NCBI GenBank assembly: GCA_900541665.1
Contig: UQKV01000049.1
Location: 1 to 15,651, forward strand
DNA: 15,651 nucleotides
Reading direction: 5' to 3'
DNA from: an uncultured Collinsella sp.
Lineage (GTDB): Bacteria > Actinomycetota > Coriobacteriia > Coriobacteriales > Coriobacteriaceae
The position numbers and the translations under genes are program-made. How positions within the stretch are numbered: the stretch's first letter is position 1; every line of letters starts with the position of its first letter. Below the pieces are notes generated by a model. The model had not been told where the DNA came from and ran no database searches. It was given only the letters and a program-made list of their open reading frames with translations. Below are positions 1 through 6,445 of this stretch, in pieces.

Positions 1-58
1 CGTAGCGGGTGGTTTAAAGCTGGCCGCTGCGCGGCCAGCAGACTAAAGTCTTGAATCA
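1..58 (-). mobile_element. IS200/IS605-type element end (body lies off the left edge)
   Basis: Read on the minus strand, this stretch begins after TTGAT with TCAAGACTTTAGTC, then a perfect 9-bp hairpin (GCTGGCCGC / GCGGCCAGC, plus-strand 19-27 and 31-39, 3-nt loop), then CCACCCGCT. The same order (GACTTTAGTC, GC palindrome, CCACCCGCT) occurs in plus orientation at 5918-5957, directly ahead of a recognisable IS200-type tnpA start. Subterminal hairpins in place of terminal inverted repeats, and insertion next to a short T-rich target (TTGAT is a known target in this superfamily), are typical of IS200/IS605 elements. The element would extend leftward out of the window. The GC hairpin differs from the 5931-5940 copy, so it is a related but not identical element. 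The family assignment is inference, as no transposase is visible here. Confidence 0.5.
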
Positions 59-574
59 AAAGCAACCAACTTCTTGAACGCGAAAAAGCAGCCGCTTCGC
101 AAATACGAGGACATCTGCGTTTTCTATAAGGCGCAGCCTACTTACAACCCACAGATGGGCGAAGGTGAAGCCTACGACAAGGGAGTTCGCAAAGATCAGC
201 TCACTGGAAGCTATGGAGATTTTTCCCCGAAGCACGTAAAGAGCGACGGCAGCCGTTATCCAACTGACATCGTCTATTTTAAGACGGCCGAATCCGAGGG
301 TGCCGTATACCACCCTACCCAAAAGCCGGTTGAGCTTGGTCGTTATTTGATCAGGACGTACACAAATCCTGGAGACATCGTTCTCGACAACGCTTGCGGA
401 AGCGGATCGTTCTGTGTTGCAGCCGTGCTGGAAGGGCGTTCTTTCATCGGCATTGAGAAAAACGAAGATGTTGCTTTGTTTAAGAAGCGGCCCGTTGATT
501 ACATCGACGTATGCAATCAGCGCATTAAAGAGGCCAAGCGAACCTTTGAGGCGGAACAGCAGGCAATTAGCTAA
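59..574 (+). pseudogene. 3' part of a beta-class DNA N6-adenine/N4-cytosine methyltransferase
   Basis: The reading frame ends at TAA 572-574. It contains HPTQKPVEL (residues 80-88 counted from TTG 74), a motif X region, then IVLDNACGSGSF (102-113), motif I for S-adenosylmethionine binding, then FIGIEKN. In beta-class amino-methyltransferases the catalytic (D/N/S)PPY motif lies N-terminal to these motifs, and it is missing here. Upstream of TTG 74 the frame still reads TNFLNAKKQPL, which resembles the interior of such enzymes, until an in-frame TAA at 44-46 inside the IS-like end. The gene therefore appears cut by the insertion at about 58 and not begun at TTG 74. It lies 20 nt upstream of the large nuclease/methyltransferase gene and was probably its operon partner. 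A catalytically active product is unlikely. Confidence 0.8.
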
Positions 575-594
575 AACCAAATAGGAGACATAGT

Positions 595-3363
595 ATGGGA
601 ACAACAAATTACTCCCACATTACGAGCGTTCAATTTCAAGACAATGAACGATCGTTTGTCATCCAGTTAATTAGCGAGATCAACACCTATCTTCAGAGCA
701 GAGATATTTGTATAAAGCGCGCTGGTGGAGAACGAACGATTAATGGCGGACATTTTGTAAAGTTTCCCGATGTGCTTCTATTTTCTGATATGTCCCAGTC
801 GGTTATCTTGCAGGGCTGGGAAGCAAAATGCCCGGATGTTCCTATCGATGACGAGGCTTTTGTAAACGATGCTCACAATAAGGCGAGGCTGCTAAACTGC
901 AATTCAACTGTATTGTGGAACTTCCAATATGCACAGCTTCATGTTTGCGGAGAAGATGGCGAGTTTTATATTGCGGAAAACTGGACCATTAGTCCGAATA
1001 TTATCAATCGTCAATCGATCTCTCTCTATGAAAGCGAATGGCGACAGTTTGCTCATTTCTTAATCGATAAAATTGCTGAATACGTCGCTACTGGATCAAT
1101 CAAGCATCGCTCTCTCGGCGATACGTTGACTGGCTCGGTTATGCCCGCGCTGATTAACAAGAACAAGGGTGTGGTATCGGAGGAGCTTAAACGCGAAGCA
1201 GCTCGAAATGTGCAAGTTAAAGCAACTATTGAGAATTGGTGGGCAGCCGTTAAGGCAGAGTATGTACACGACGAGACTGACCCGTTTTCCGCGTATGCAA
1301 AGATTATTCTCATCAACTGGATGAATAAGTTTTTGTTCGCAAATATCATTCAGAGCAGATGCGATGCCGCTCGCGTAATTGGGAACATCACAGAAGGATG
1401 CAAAATTTCCGAGGCCGTAGATTACTTTAGCCGCATCACGGAGAATTGTGATTTCTACAATGTTTTCTCCGAGTTTAAATATTCTGCAATCTTGCCTTGC
1501 ACCACTTGGGATGACCTGCTTTCCTTTAATCAGCTTCTTCTTGAGTGTGACATAACCAGGCTGGAAAGCGATTACTCTCATAAGATTCTTGAGGACAGTA
1601 TTTCTGTTGCAAAGCGACAGATTGCTGGTCAGTACCCAACGCCAGAACCTCTAGCCAAGCTGATGAGTGAGATAGCCGTTCGAAACGCCTATGGCCATGC
1701 ATGGGATTGTTGCTGTGGCACTGGAACGATTGGCTGCTCCGTTTGGTCGAGAAAAGAAGAGTTGCTTCGCGATATTGAGCCGAATCCTGGCGCCATCGCA
1801 TACAAAACTACATGGATGTCAGACATCCATGATTTCCCTCTTCAGATTGCTACCCAGAGCTTATCCTCCCTTTCCCCGGATGCAGTACCGCTGTTGATCT
1901 TTAAGCAAAATGTGTTTGATGTAGATCCGGGAAAGCGTCTCAATGTCGTAGACCCAGCAAGTGGAGAGATGCTTGAAGTTGCGGTTCCGCAATTCGACTC
2001 TATCGTGAGCAACCTGCCTTTTGTCGATTTTAACACTACAGAAATCTCTTGGTATGACGCTGTAAAACAAGAATTGAAAGACCGGCTTCAAAGAGAGTTT
2101 AATGTAGCTCTTTCAGATCGAAACGACCTGTACTGCTATATTGCCCTTCATTTGGAAAGCTTGCTGTCCGACGATGGTTATATCTGTCTGCTCACTTCAA
2201 ACTCTTGGCTCTGCACGTCAGCTGGCGATAATTTCCTCGACGCCTTGAAGTCGGTGTTTTCTGTGGACGGTATTTACGTTAACGGCAAATACAGATGGTT
2301 TAGCAATGCCGATGTAATGAACGCTGTCTTGGTATTAAAGAAAAAGGGCTCCTCCGACCCGGATAAGACGCACCTTGGAGTCATTGCGGCAAGCATTGCC
2401 GACTTGGAGAACGACTCTATTCGACGGCAAATCAGCAATTGCATCATTGCTCATTCGGGAGATTGCGCCTTCTTCTCAGAGAAAGAATACCGATGGGAGG
2501 ATGTGCTTAAATATAAGCAATTTGGCCTGTCATACTATGCAATCTGCCAGGGCGCATCCTTCTTGTACGAAATGAGAGCAGGATTGCACAAGGCAAGGTG
2601 CAAGTTCGATATAGCGAGGGGCACCAAATCCGGACAAGATAGTTTCTTCTACTCAGATGACCCGACATTTGTTGACGATGAGTTTAGGCTTGATCTCTTA
2701 AAGAATCTTCGAGGGGTAAACAGTTTCACGCTTAAGCCTAACGCCTATGCATTCTATTGCGACAAGTCAGAAGACTACCTGGAGGAAAACGGTTATCAAA
2801 AAACCTTGACCCATATCCGTAGCGTTCAGTCCATAAACGCTTCATGCAACAGCCATCGCCCTTACTGGTATACGCTTCCCGACAGTAAGCCGCTATCCTT
2901 TACAACCAGCATGAATACCGGCGGACGCCTGTTCTTCGCTGGCGCTCCTAAGGGAACTCGCTTTGTTGCTAATCAACGAGTCCTGTGTTTTAAGGCAAAG
3001 GATCCTGCGCTTGATGAAGAGCTGTGTCTTTCTTTGCTGAATTCAACGCTAGGCATGCTCTTGATTGAAGTCTCCGCCGCCCCTATGGCTCTTGGGGCGC
3101 TTGATACGCGCGCTGCAACGTTTAGAGAAATGCAGATGCTCAATCCTGATCTCGTTTCAGCTGAGGACCGTGAAGCCATACTGACGGCATTCGAGCCGTT
3201 AAAGAGTAGACGAGTCGAAGAGGCGTTAGTTGAATTGGATCTTGAGGATAGGAAGATTTTTGACGATGCTGTGCTGAAGGCATATGGGCTAGAAAACTAT
3301 GGCGAGCGTATACGCTCTACACTAAAGTCCATGCTCGAATCGCGTCTTCACAGAGGTCTATAA
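595..3363 (+). CDS. Fused PD-(D/E)xK nuclease and N6-adenine DNA methyltransferase (type IIG-like)
   Basis: This 922-aa protein probably restricts and modifies DNA in one chain. Residues 57-78 hold FPD, then about 16 residues, then WEAK, matching the PD-(D/E)xK nuclease pattern (candidates D59, E76, K78). Residues 345-350 are GQYPTP, the usual lead-in to gamma-class N6-methyltransferases. DCCCGTGTIG (371-380) is motif I. SNLPF (472-476) sits where (N/D/S)PP(Y/F/W) is expected, with the first Pro replaced by Leu. The C-terminal 300 or so residues would hold target recognition. The start has an AGGAG about 10 nt upstream. GC and codon use are clearly lower than in the sugar cluster, suggesting transfer. 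The separate truncated methyltransferase just upstream is consistent with a two-methyltransferase system. Type IIG is inferred from architecture; recognition site and activity are unknown. Confidence 0.8.
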   Translation: MGTTNYSHITSVQFQDNERSFVIQLISEINTYLQSRDICIKRAGGERTINGGHFVKFPDVLLFSDMSQSVILQGWEAKCPDVPIDDEAFVNDAHNKARLLNCNSTVLWNFQYAQLHVCGEDGEFYIAENWTISPNIINRQSISLYESEWRQFAHFLIDKIAEYVATGSIKHRSLGDTLTGSVMPALINKNKGVVSEELKREAARNVQVKATIENWWAAVKAEYVHDETDPFSAYAKIILINWMNKFLFANIIQSRCDAARVIGNITEGCKISEAVDYFSRITENCDFYNVFSEFKYSAILPCTTWDDLLSFNQLLLECDITRLESDYSHKILEDSISVAKRQIAGQYPTPEPLAKLMSEIAVRNAYGHAWDCCCGTGTIGCSVWSRKEELLRDIEPNPGAIAYKTTWMSDIHDFPLQIATQSLSSLSPDAVPLLIFKQNVFDVDPGKRLNVVDPASGEMLEVAVPQFDSIVSNLPFVDFNTTEISWYDAVKQELKDRLQREFNVALSDRNDLYCYIALHLESLLSDDGYICLLTSNSWLCTSAGDNFLDALKSVFSVDGIYVNGKYRWFSNADVMNAVLVLKKKGSSDPDKTHLGVIAASIADLENDSIRRQISNCIIAHSGDCAFFSEKEYRWEDVLKYKQFGLSYYAICQGASFLYEMRAGLHKARCKFDIARGTKSGQDSFFYSDDPTFVDDEFRLDLLKNLRGVNSFTLKPNAYAFYCDKSEDYLEENGYQKTLTHIRSVQSINASCNSHRPYWYTLPDSKPLSFTTSMNTGGRLFFAGAPKGTRFVANQRVLCFKAKDPALDEELCLSLLNSTLGMLLIEVSAAPMALGALDTRAATFREMQMLNPDLVSAEDREAILTAFEPLKSRRVEEALVELDLEDRKIFDDAVLKAYGLENYGERIRSTLKSMLESRLHRGL

Positions 3364-3545
3364 TCTGCGAGTACGGAATGAGTGCGCAACCTGGTTAACG
3401 GATAAGGATGTTATTACCTGTGGGCACAAAGCTCTCTGTAAATCGGTTATTCGCAGGTCAACAGCGCAAAATCGTGATGTATCTGGGTACCGGGCTCTTA
3501 ACGTCGAGCGGAATTCAGTGAGTTACCGCAGGTAAAACGCATAAA

Positions 3546-3578
3546 AATGGCCCTTTGAAAAGTGTTCAAAGGGCCATT
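3546..3578 (-). terminator. Rho-independent terminator, mainly minus-strand
   Basis: A perfect 14-bp stem (AATGGCCCTTTGAA / TTCAAAGGGCCATT) surrounds a 5-nt loop. On the minus strand the stem is followed by TTTTTAT, on the plus strand only by AGCTTTC, so it works best for minus-strand transcripts. It lies about 100 nt beyond the minus-strand IEWE-stop remnant at 3682. It may also weakly terminate the restriction-modification transcript, which ends at 3363. Confidence 0.75.
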
Positions 3579-3681
3579 AGCTTTCATCGTTTCAGATGGC
3601 TTGCTGGTAATTTCAGGACATGAAAAGCCGCTAAATCACTGACAAAACCACCTTTATTAAACCTCACGATAATGTGCGGAA

Positions 3682-3800
3682 TTACTCCCACTCAATGACT
3701 AGAGCCCTGGTGTAATTGGCTGGATCACCGTTCCGGGAACCGGTATCGACCTACCTGTCCGCCAAGCTCCTTCTTCAGCTCCAGCCTAGTATCTGACTCG
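3682..3800 (-). pseudogene. C-terminal remnant of an unidentified protein ending in VIEWE
   Basis: On the minus strand one frame reads SDTRLELKKELGGQV and then shifts by one base into DTGSRNGDPANYTRALVIEWE followed by TAA at 3682-3684. Each half looks like protein and each ends at a stop in the other's frame, so this looks like a frameshifted gene tail with the upstream part lost. An in-frame stop also lies just before QRESDTR. I do not recognise the family. The IEWE-stop ending is that of GMP synthase (GuaA), but the residues before it do not match GuaA. The rest of the gap from 3364 to 3919 shows no further gene apart from the terminator at 3546. Confidence 0.4.
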
Positions 3801-3884
3801 CGCTGTTATAAGCGAAAACCGAAGAGATGCATCTTAGCCAGGAAAAAAGGTTAGCCTTATCTTACTGTATGATTCGTGTGTTAT

Positions 3885-3902
3885 AGTTAGATGGCTCTAA
3901 CT
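3885..3902 (+). promoter_or_regulatory. Small inverted repeat ahead of the methyltransferase run
   Basis: AGTTAG and CTAACT (6 bp each) flank ATGGCT immediately upstream of the ribosome-binding region of the 3920 gene. A TATAGT hexamer at 3882-3887, overlapping the left arm, could be a -10 box; no convincing -35 box is seen at standard spacing. A repressor operator overlapping the promoter is possible but unproven. Confidence 0.3.
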
Positions 3903-3919
3903 GTTTGGGGGCGATAGCC

Positions 3920-4549
3920 ATGCACGAACGCAAGGGCTTCTGGGACAAGAATGCCGGTCGGTACGACCGTTTCATGCGAAAGGACCGGGCGGCGTATGAG
4001 AAGATGTATGAGCTGATCAGGCCGGTGGTGAAAGCAAAAACCGTGCTGGAGGTTGCCACCGGCACGGGGCTTATCGCAAAGAGCATCGTGAATGCGGCGG
4101 CGCACATCGAGGCTACGGACGCTTCTGCAAAGATGATCCTTGAAGCAAAACGGGACAATCAATCCGCAAAGCTGCACTTTTCCGTACAAGATATGTTCCA
4201 CCTGCCCTATGCACAGAAGTCCTTCGAAGTGGTGATTGCGTCCAACGCGCTTCACATAGTGCCGCATCCGGAAAAGGCCCTGCAAGAAATCAGGCGGGTG
4301 CTGAAGGACGACGGCGTGCTCATCGCGCCAACCTTCACTCACGTGGGGAGCTCGGTTTCCGGCAAGGCAAAAGCCTTTTTCATGAGTATGGCGGGATTCC
4401 CCCTCCACAGCAGGTGGACAAGCGAGGAATACCTGCGTTTCCTGCGTCAAAACGGCTGGGCGGTGCAGAAAAGCGCGGTGTTGAAGGCCTCGTTCCCGTT
4501 GACCTATGCAGAATGCACGAAATCGGAGGGGCCAGATGTCGTTCTTTGA
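3920..4549 (+). CDS. Class I SAM-dependent methyltransferase
   Basis: This 209-aa protein transfers a methyl group from S-adenosylmethionine to an unknown small molecule. Motif I is VLEVATGTGLIA (about residues 42-53), and the acidic end of strand 2 is in IEATDAS. The post-motif stretch ALHIVPHPEKALQEIRRVL followed by GVLIAP is typical of the UbiE/type-11 methyltransferase fold. ATG 3920 is preferred over an upstream TTG at 3905 because GGGGGCG lies at proper spacing before it. The 3' end overlaps the next gene by 14 nt, so the two are probably translationally coupled. No residue identifies the substrate. The whole run 3920-5925 is intermediate in GC between the restriction gene and the sugar cluster. 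Confidence 0.8.
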   Translation: MHERKGFWDKNAGRYDRFMRKDRAAYEKMYELIRPVVKAKTVLEVATGTGLIAKSIVNAAAHIEATDASAKMILEAKRDNQSAKLHFSVQDMFHLPYAQKSFEVVIASNALHIVPHPEKALQEIRRVLKDDGVLIAPTFTHVGSSVSGKAKAFFMSMAGFPLHSRWTSEEYLRFLRQNGWAVQKSAVLKASFPLTYAECTKSEGPDVVL

Positions 4550-4901
4550 AAAAACCCGCAAGCCCGTGGGCCTCGGCGGAAAACTTATGGTTGCCATGGT
4601 GAATCTGGGCCACAGCCCTGTGGCGCGGTGGGGACTTCGATTTCTACGACTTGCGCCAAACGCCAAGGTGCTGGATTGCGGCTGCGGCGGCGGGGCGAAC
4701 ATAAAACGGCTGCTGGAAAAATGCCCGCATGGCGTCGTCAAGGGCGTCGACTATTCGCCCGTCAGCGTGGAGAAGGCCAGGAAGCTCAACCGAACTGCAA
4801 TTCAGGAGGGGCGTTGCGCCGTTCTGCAAGGCAGTGTGACGGATATGGCGTTTGAGGACATCATGCGGGCATTTTTGCATCCATCCCACACATGGCGATA
4901 G
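4536..4901 (+). pseudogene. Truncated class I SAM-dependent methyltransferase
   Basis: The frame starts at ATG 4536 with GGAGGGG about 6 nt upstream. It encodes a methyltransferase N-terminal half: VLDCGCGGGANIKRLL is motif I, VVKGVDYSPVSVEKAR covers strand 2, and VLQGSVTDMAFED approaches motif II. Normal relatives run to about 200 residues or more and continue with a D-x-V-type strand. Here the homology stops near base 4855 and the frame ends 15 codons later in unrelated sequence. The following bases belong, in another frame, to the tail of a membrane protein, so a deletion has joined two genes. The SAM pocket is incomplete, so it is probably inactive. An ATG at 4506 is in frame but lies inside the previous gene and has no clear ribosome-binding site. 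Confidence 0.7.
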
Positions 4902-4957
4902 GCATGACGGTCATAGCGGCTGTGCTGGCGGCAATTACGACAGTTTTTATTCACTGA
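4859..4957 (+). pseudogene. C-terminal scrap of a membrane protein
   Basis: The frame reads HAGIFASIPHMAIG then MTVIAAVLAAITTVFIH and stops at TGA 4955-4957. A run of about 20 hydrophobic residues directly before the stop looks like a final transmembrane helix of a transporter. The frame is closed by a TGA at 4853-4855, just where the neighbouring methyltransferase homology ends, marking the deletion junction. The transporter family cannot be named from this much. Confidence 0.45.
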
Positions 4958-4968
4958 GGAAGAAACCT

Positions 4969-5799
4969 ATGAAATGTAAAATTGAGAAAAACACCGTTCA
5001 GGAGACGCTGATCCTCCCACTGTATTCCCGGAAGCTGTGTACGGAGCTGTACCCGAACCTTTACAGAGATGAAACAGCGGTTCGCCTGCTCGACCAGATC
5101 GACTACGACTTTTCAGAGGCAGAGAAAAACTCCCGCTGCCTGATGCAGCGCTTTGGTGCGCTGGAGGTGGCCATGCGGCAGAGTGATCTTGCTTTCGAGG
5201 TGCGGGATTACCTGAAAGGCCACCCCAATGCGGCGGTGGTCAATCTGGGCTGTGGGCTGGACAACACCGGCAGAACCTGCGACAACGGTAGATGCAAGAT
5301 CTACAATCTGGACTTCCCGGATGTGATTGCCTTGCGACAGCAGCTACTGCCCGCCGGGGATCGAGAACAAAATATCCCCTGCGACCTGAAAGACACCGCA
5401 TGGTTTAGCAAAATCGATGCCTCCGGCGGGGCGGTGTTCTTTGCCTCCGGGGTGTTCTATTACTTTCTGACCCAGCAGGTCCGGGAACTGGTGCGGGGGA
5501 TGGCGAACGCTTTCCCCGGCAGTGTGCTGGTCTTTGATGCTGCCAATCGGACGGCGGTAAAGATGATCGCAAAAACATGGCTTAAGACTGCAAAAATCAA
5601 GGATGTGGGGGCATATTTTGCGGTTTCGGATGCCGCCAAGGAAATCGGCGCGTGGAACAGCCGTCTGCAGGTCACAAGTCGCGGCTATATGCTGGGTTAC
5701 AACGATTTGAGAGACCCTTCTGTCAGCAGCTTTTTCCGGTTTCTCGCAAGGGTCGGTGACAACGGGATGAAAATGCAAATCGTGAAAATAAGATTTTGA
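4969..5799 (+). CDS. Leucine carboxyl methyltransferase-family O-methyltransferase
   Basis: This 276-aa protein belongs to the LCM fold family, which includes O-methyltransferases annotated in polyketide biosynthesis. VVNLGCGLDNTGRTC is the SAM-binding motif I with the family's long insertion. YNLDFPDVIALRQQLLP is the characteristic LD(L/F)P(D/E)V-x-x-x-R block, where the aspartate binds the ribose. FFASGVFYYFL corresponds to the later (A/S)EG(V/L)xxYL strand. ATG 4969 has GAGGAAG about 8 nt upstream. Length is normal for the family and the frame is intact, unlike its neighbours. It sits in the same plus-strand run as two other methyltransferases and ahead of a hydrolase start, suggesting a small modification pathway whose substrate cannot be read from sequence. 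Confidence 0.8.
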   Translation: MKCKIEKNTVQETLILPLYSRKLCTELYPNLYRDETAVRLLDQIDYDFSEAEKNSRCLMQRFGALEVAMRQSDLAFEVRDYLKGHPNAAVVNLGCGLDNTGRTCDNGRCKIYNLDFPDVIALRQQLLPAGDREQNIPCDLKDTAWFSKIDASGGAVFFASGVFYYFLTQQVRELVRGMANAFPGSVLVFDAANRTAVKMIAKTWLKTAKIKDVGAYFAVSDAAKEIGAWNSRLQVTSRGYMLGYNDLRDPSVSSFFRFLARVGDNGMKMQIVKIRF

Positions 5800-5808
5800 G
5801 AGACAAAA

Positions 5809-5925
5809 ATGAAGCGCGCTCACTTTGACATTGAAGAAGACAGCTTTTACGGCACATATTGGGCGTGCAAGGGCACGCGAGGGAGGCCGGACGTGGCCTT
5901 CCTCGTTTTTATTCATGGACTTTAG
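5809..5925 (+). pseudogene. 5' fragment of an acyltransferase/hydrolase-like gene cut by an IS end
   Basis: ATG 5809 lies 9 nt after the previous stop and starts MKRAHFDIEEDSFYGTYW. This resembles the N-terminal strand region of alpha/beta-hydrolase proteins of the BAAT/dienelactone-hydrolase type, but that is recognition from a short stretch only. After about 34 codons (PDVAFLVF) the frame enters the IS200-type left end and stops at TAG 5923-5925 inside GACTTTAGTC. It would have been the last visible gene of the methyltransferase run. Confidence 0.45.
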
Positions 5926-5994
5926 TCCGTGCCGCGCGGCATAGAAAGCCACCCGCTCAGTGGGTGGAGGCCAATTTCCGCTACGCGACAAAAA

Positions 5995-6043
5995 CCTTCC
6001 CCCTAGCATGAGGATTGTTCAGGTCATCATGCTAGGGGGAAGG
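5995..6043 (+). promoter_or_regulatory. RBS-sequestering hairpin upstream of tnpA
   Basis: CCTTCCCCCTAGCATGA (5995-6011) and its exact complement (6027-6043) form a 17-bp stem with a 15-nt loop. The 3' arm contains GGGGGAAGG, the only plausible ribosome-binding site for the GTG start at 6052. In IS200 a hairpin at this position is known to mask the tnpA ribosome-binding site and block translation from read-through transcripts. The same role is inferred here. Confidence 0.7.
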
Positions 6044-6051
6044 TGATTGCT

Positions 6052-6111
6052 GTGGCCCAGAAAGCCAACAGCCTCACGCACACGAAATGGCTGTACAAGT
6101 ACCGCATCGCA
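6052..6111 (+). pseudogene. tnpA: IS200-type transposase, first codons only
   Basis: From GTG 6052 the frame reads VAQKANSLTHTKWLYKYRI. This closely matches the conserved start of IS200-family Y1 transposases (KANSL-x-HTKW-x-CKYHIVF). The homology stops at about 6108, before the HUH motif and catalytic tyrosine, so there is no function. A GTG at 6043 is in frame but lies within the hairpin stem; 6052 has correct spacing from GGGGGAAGG. Confidence 0.7.
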
Positions 6112-6329
6112 CCGAGGTCAAGCTCATCACCGCCATCGTCGAGAAGCACCCCAAGGTGCGCTTTGCCGTAAGTTGCACCTCGGCCTACGCCGACCTCTAC
6201 GACCGCATGGAGCAGGCCCTGCGCGAGCGCGTGGCCAACGCGGTGGAGGTCGTCCGCTCCGACATCAGCCCCGCGCTTCTTGTCCACACCGGTCCAAACC
6301 TCGTGGGTGTGGCGGTCCAGGGACTCTAG
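6105..6329 (+). pseudogene. 3' remnant of a DegV-family protein gene
   Basis: In the frame ending at TAG 6327-6329 the sequence reads TEVKLITAIVEKHPKVRFAV and later VVRSDISPALLVHTGPNLVGV. The SPALLVHTGPNLVGV tail matches the C-terminal signature of DegV fatty-acid-binding proteins (xxPVIGxHxGPGAxG). These bind acyl chains for the fatty-acid kinase FakA in Gram-positive bacteria. Only about 75 residues of a normal 280 or so remain. The upstream part is replaced by the IS200-type fragment in a different frame. An ATG at 6087 opens the frame but belongs to the tnpA coding sequence, so it is not a real start. Confidence 0.6.
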
Positions 6330-6363
6330 CGGAGGCGGGGCGTCCTGCCCCAAAAACAAATGC

Positions 6364-6413
6364 AAAAGACGAGCGCTTCTTGCCGCCCAATTGGCAAGAA
6401 GCGCTCGTCTTTT
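6364..6413. terminator. Strong bidirectional rho-independent terminator
   Basis: A perfect 21-bp stem (AAAAGACGAGCGCTTCTTGCC and its complement) has an 8-nt loop and ends in CTTTT on either strand. It lies between the plus-strand degV remnant and the end of the minus-strand sugar operon (stop at 6446), and terminates transcription from both sides. Confidence 0.9.
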
Positions 6414-6445
6414 CTTAACGCGTTGTGTGGCGGAGAGAGCGCAAG

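Larger units (their letters stand above)
5912..6111 (+). mobile_element. IS200/IS605-family left-end remnant
   Basis: The element starts near 5911 and contains, in order, GACTTTAGTC (5918-5927), the palindrome GCCGCGCGGC (5931-5940), a stem CCACCC/GGGTGG (5949-5954 and 5962-5967), a long 17-bp hairpin (5995-6043) and the first 19 to 20 codons of an IS200-type TnpA. Subterminal palindromes, no terminal inverted repeats and a hairpin before tnpA are the layout of IS200-type elements. Everything beyond about 6110 is replaced by a degV-like 3' end, so the right end and most of the transposase are gone. The same end design appears in reverse orientation at 1-58. Confidence 0.75.

Noticed and set aside
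74..574. Intact small methyltransferase starting at TTG 74
   Set aside because: Homology continues upstream of TTG 74 into the IS-like end, and the catalytic (D/N/S)PPY region is absent, so this is a truncated gene.
595..3363. BREX PglX methyltransferase
   Set aside because: GQYPTP and the motif I context are shared, but the N-terminus carries a PD-(D/E)xK nuclease pattern and no other BREX genes are nearby.
3887..4741. Minus-strand 284-codon frame opposite the first methyltransferase
   Set aside because: The plus strand has canonical SAM motifs and ribosome-binding sites. The minus frame is His/Arg/Pro-rich without domains.
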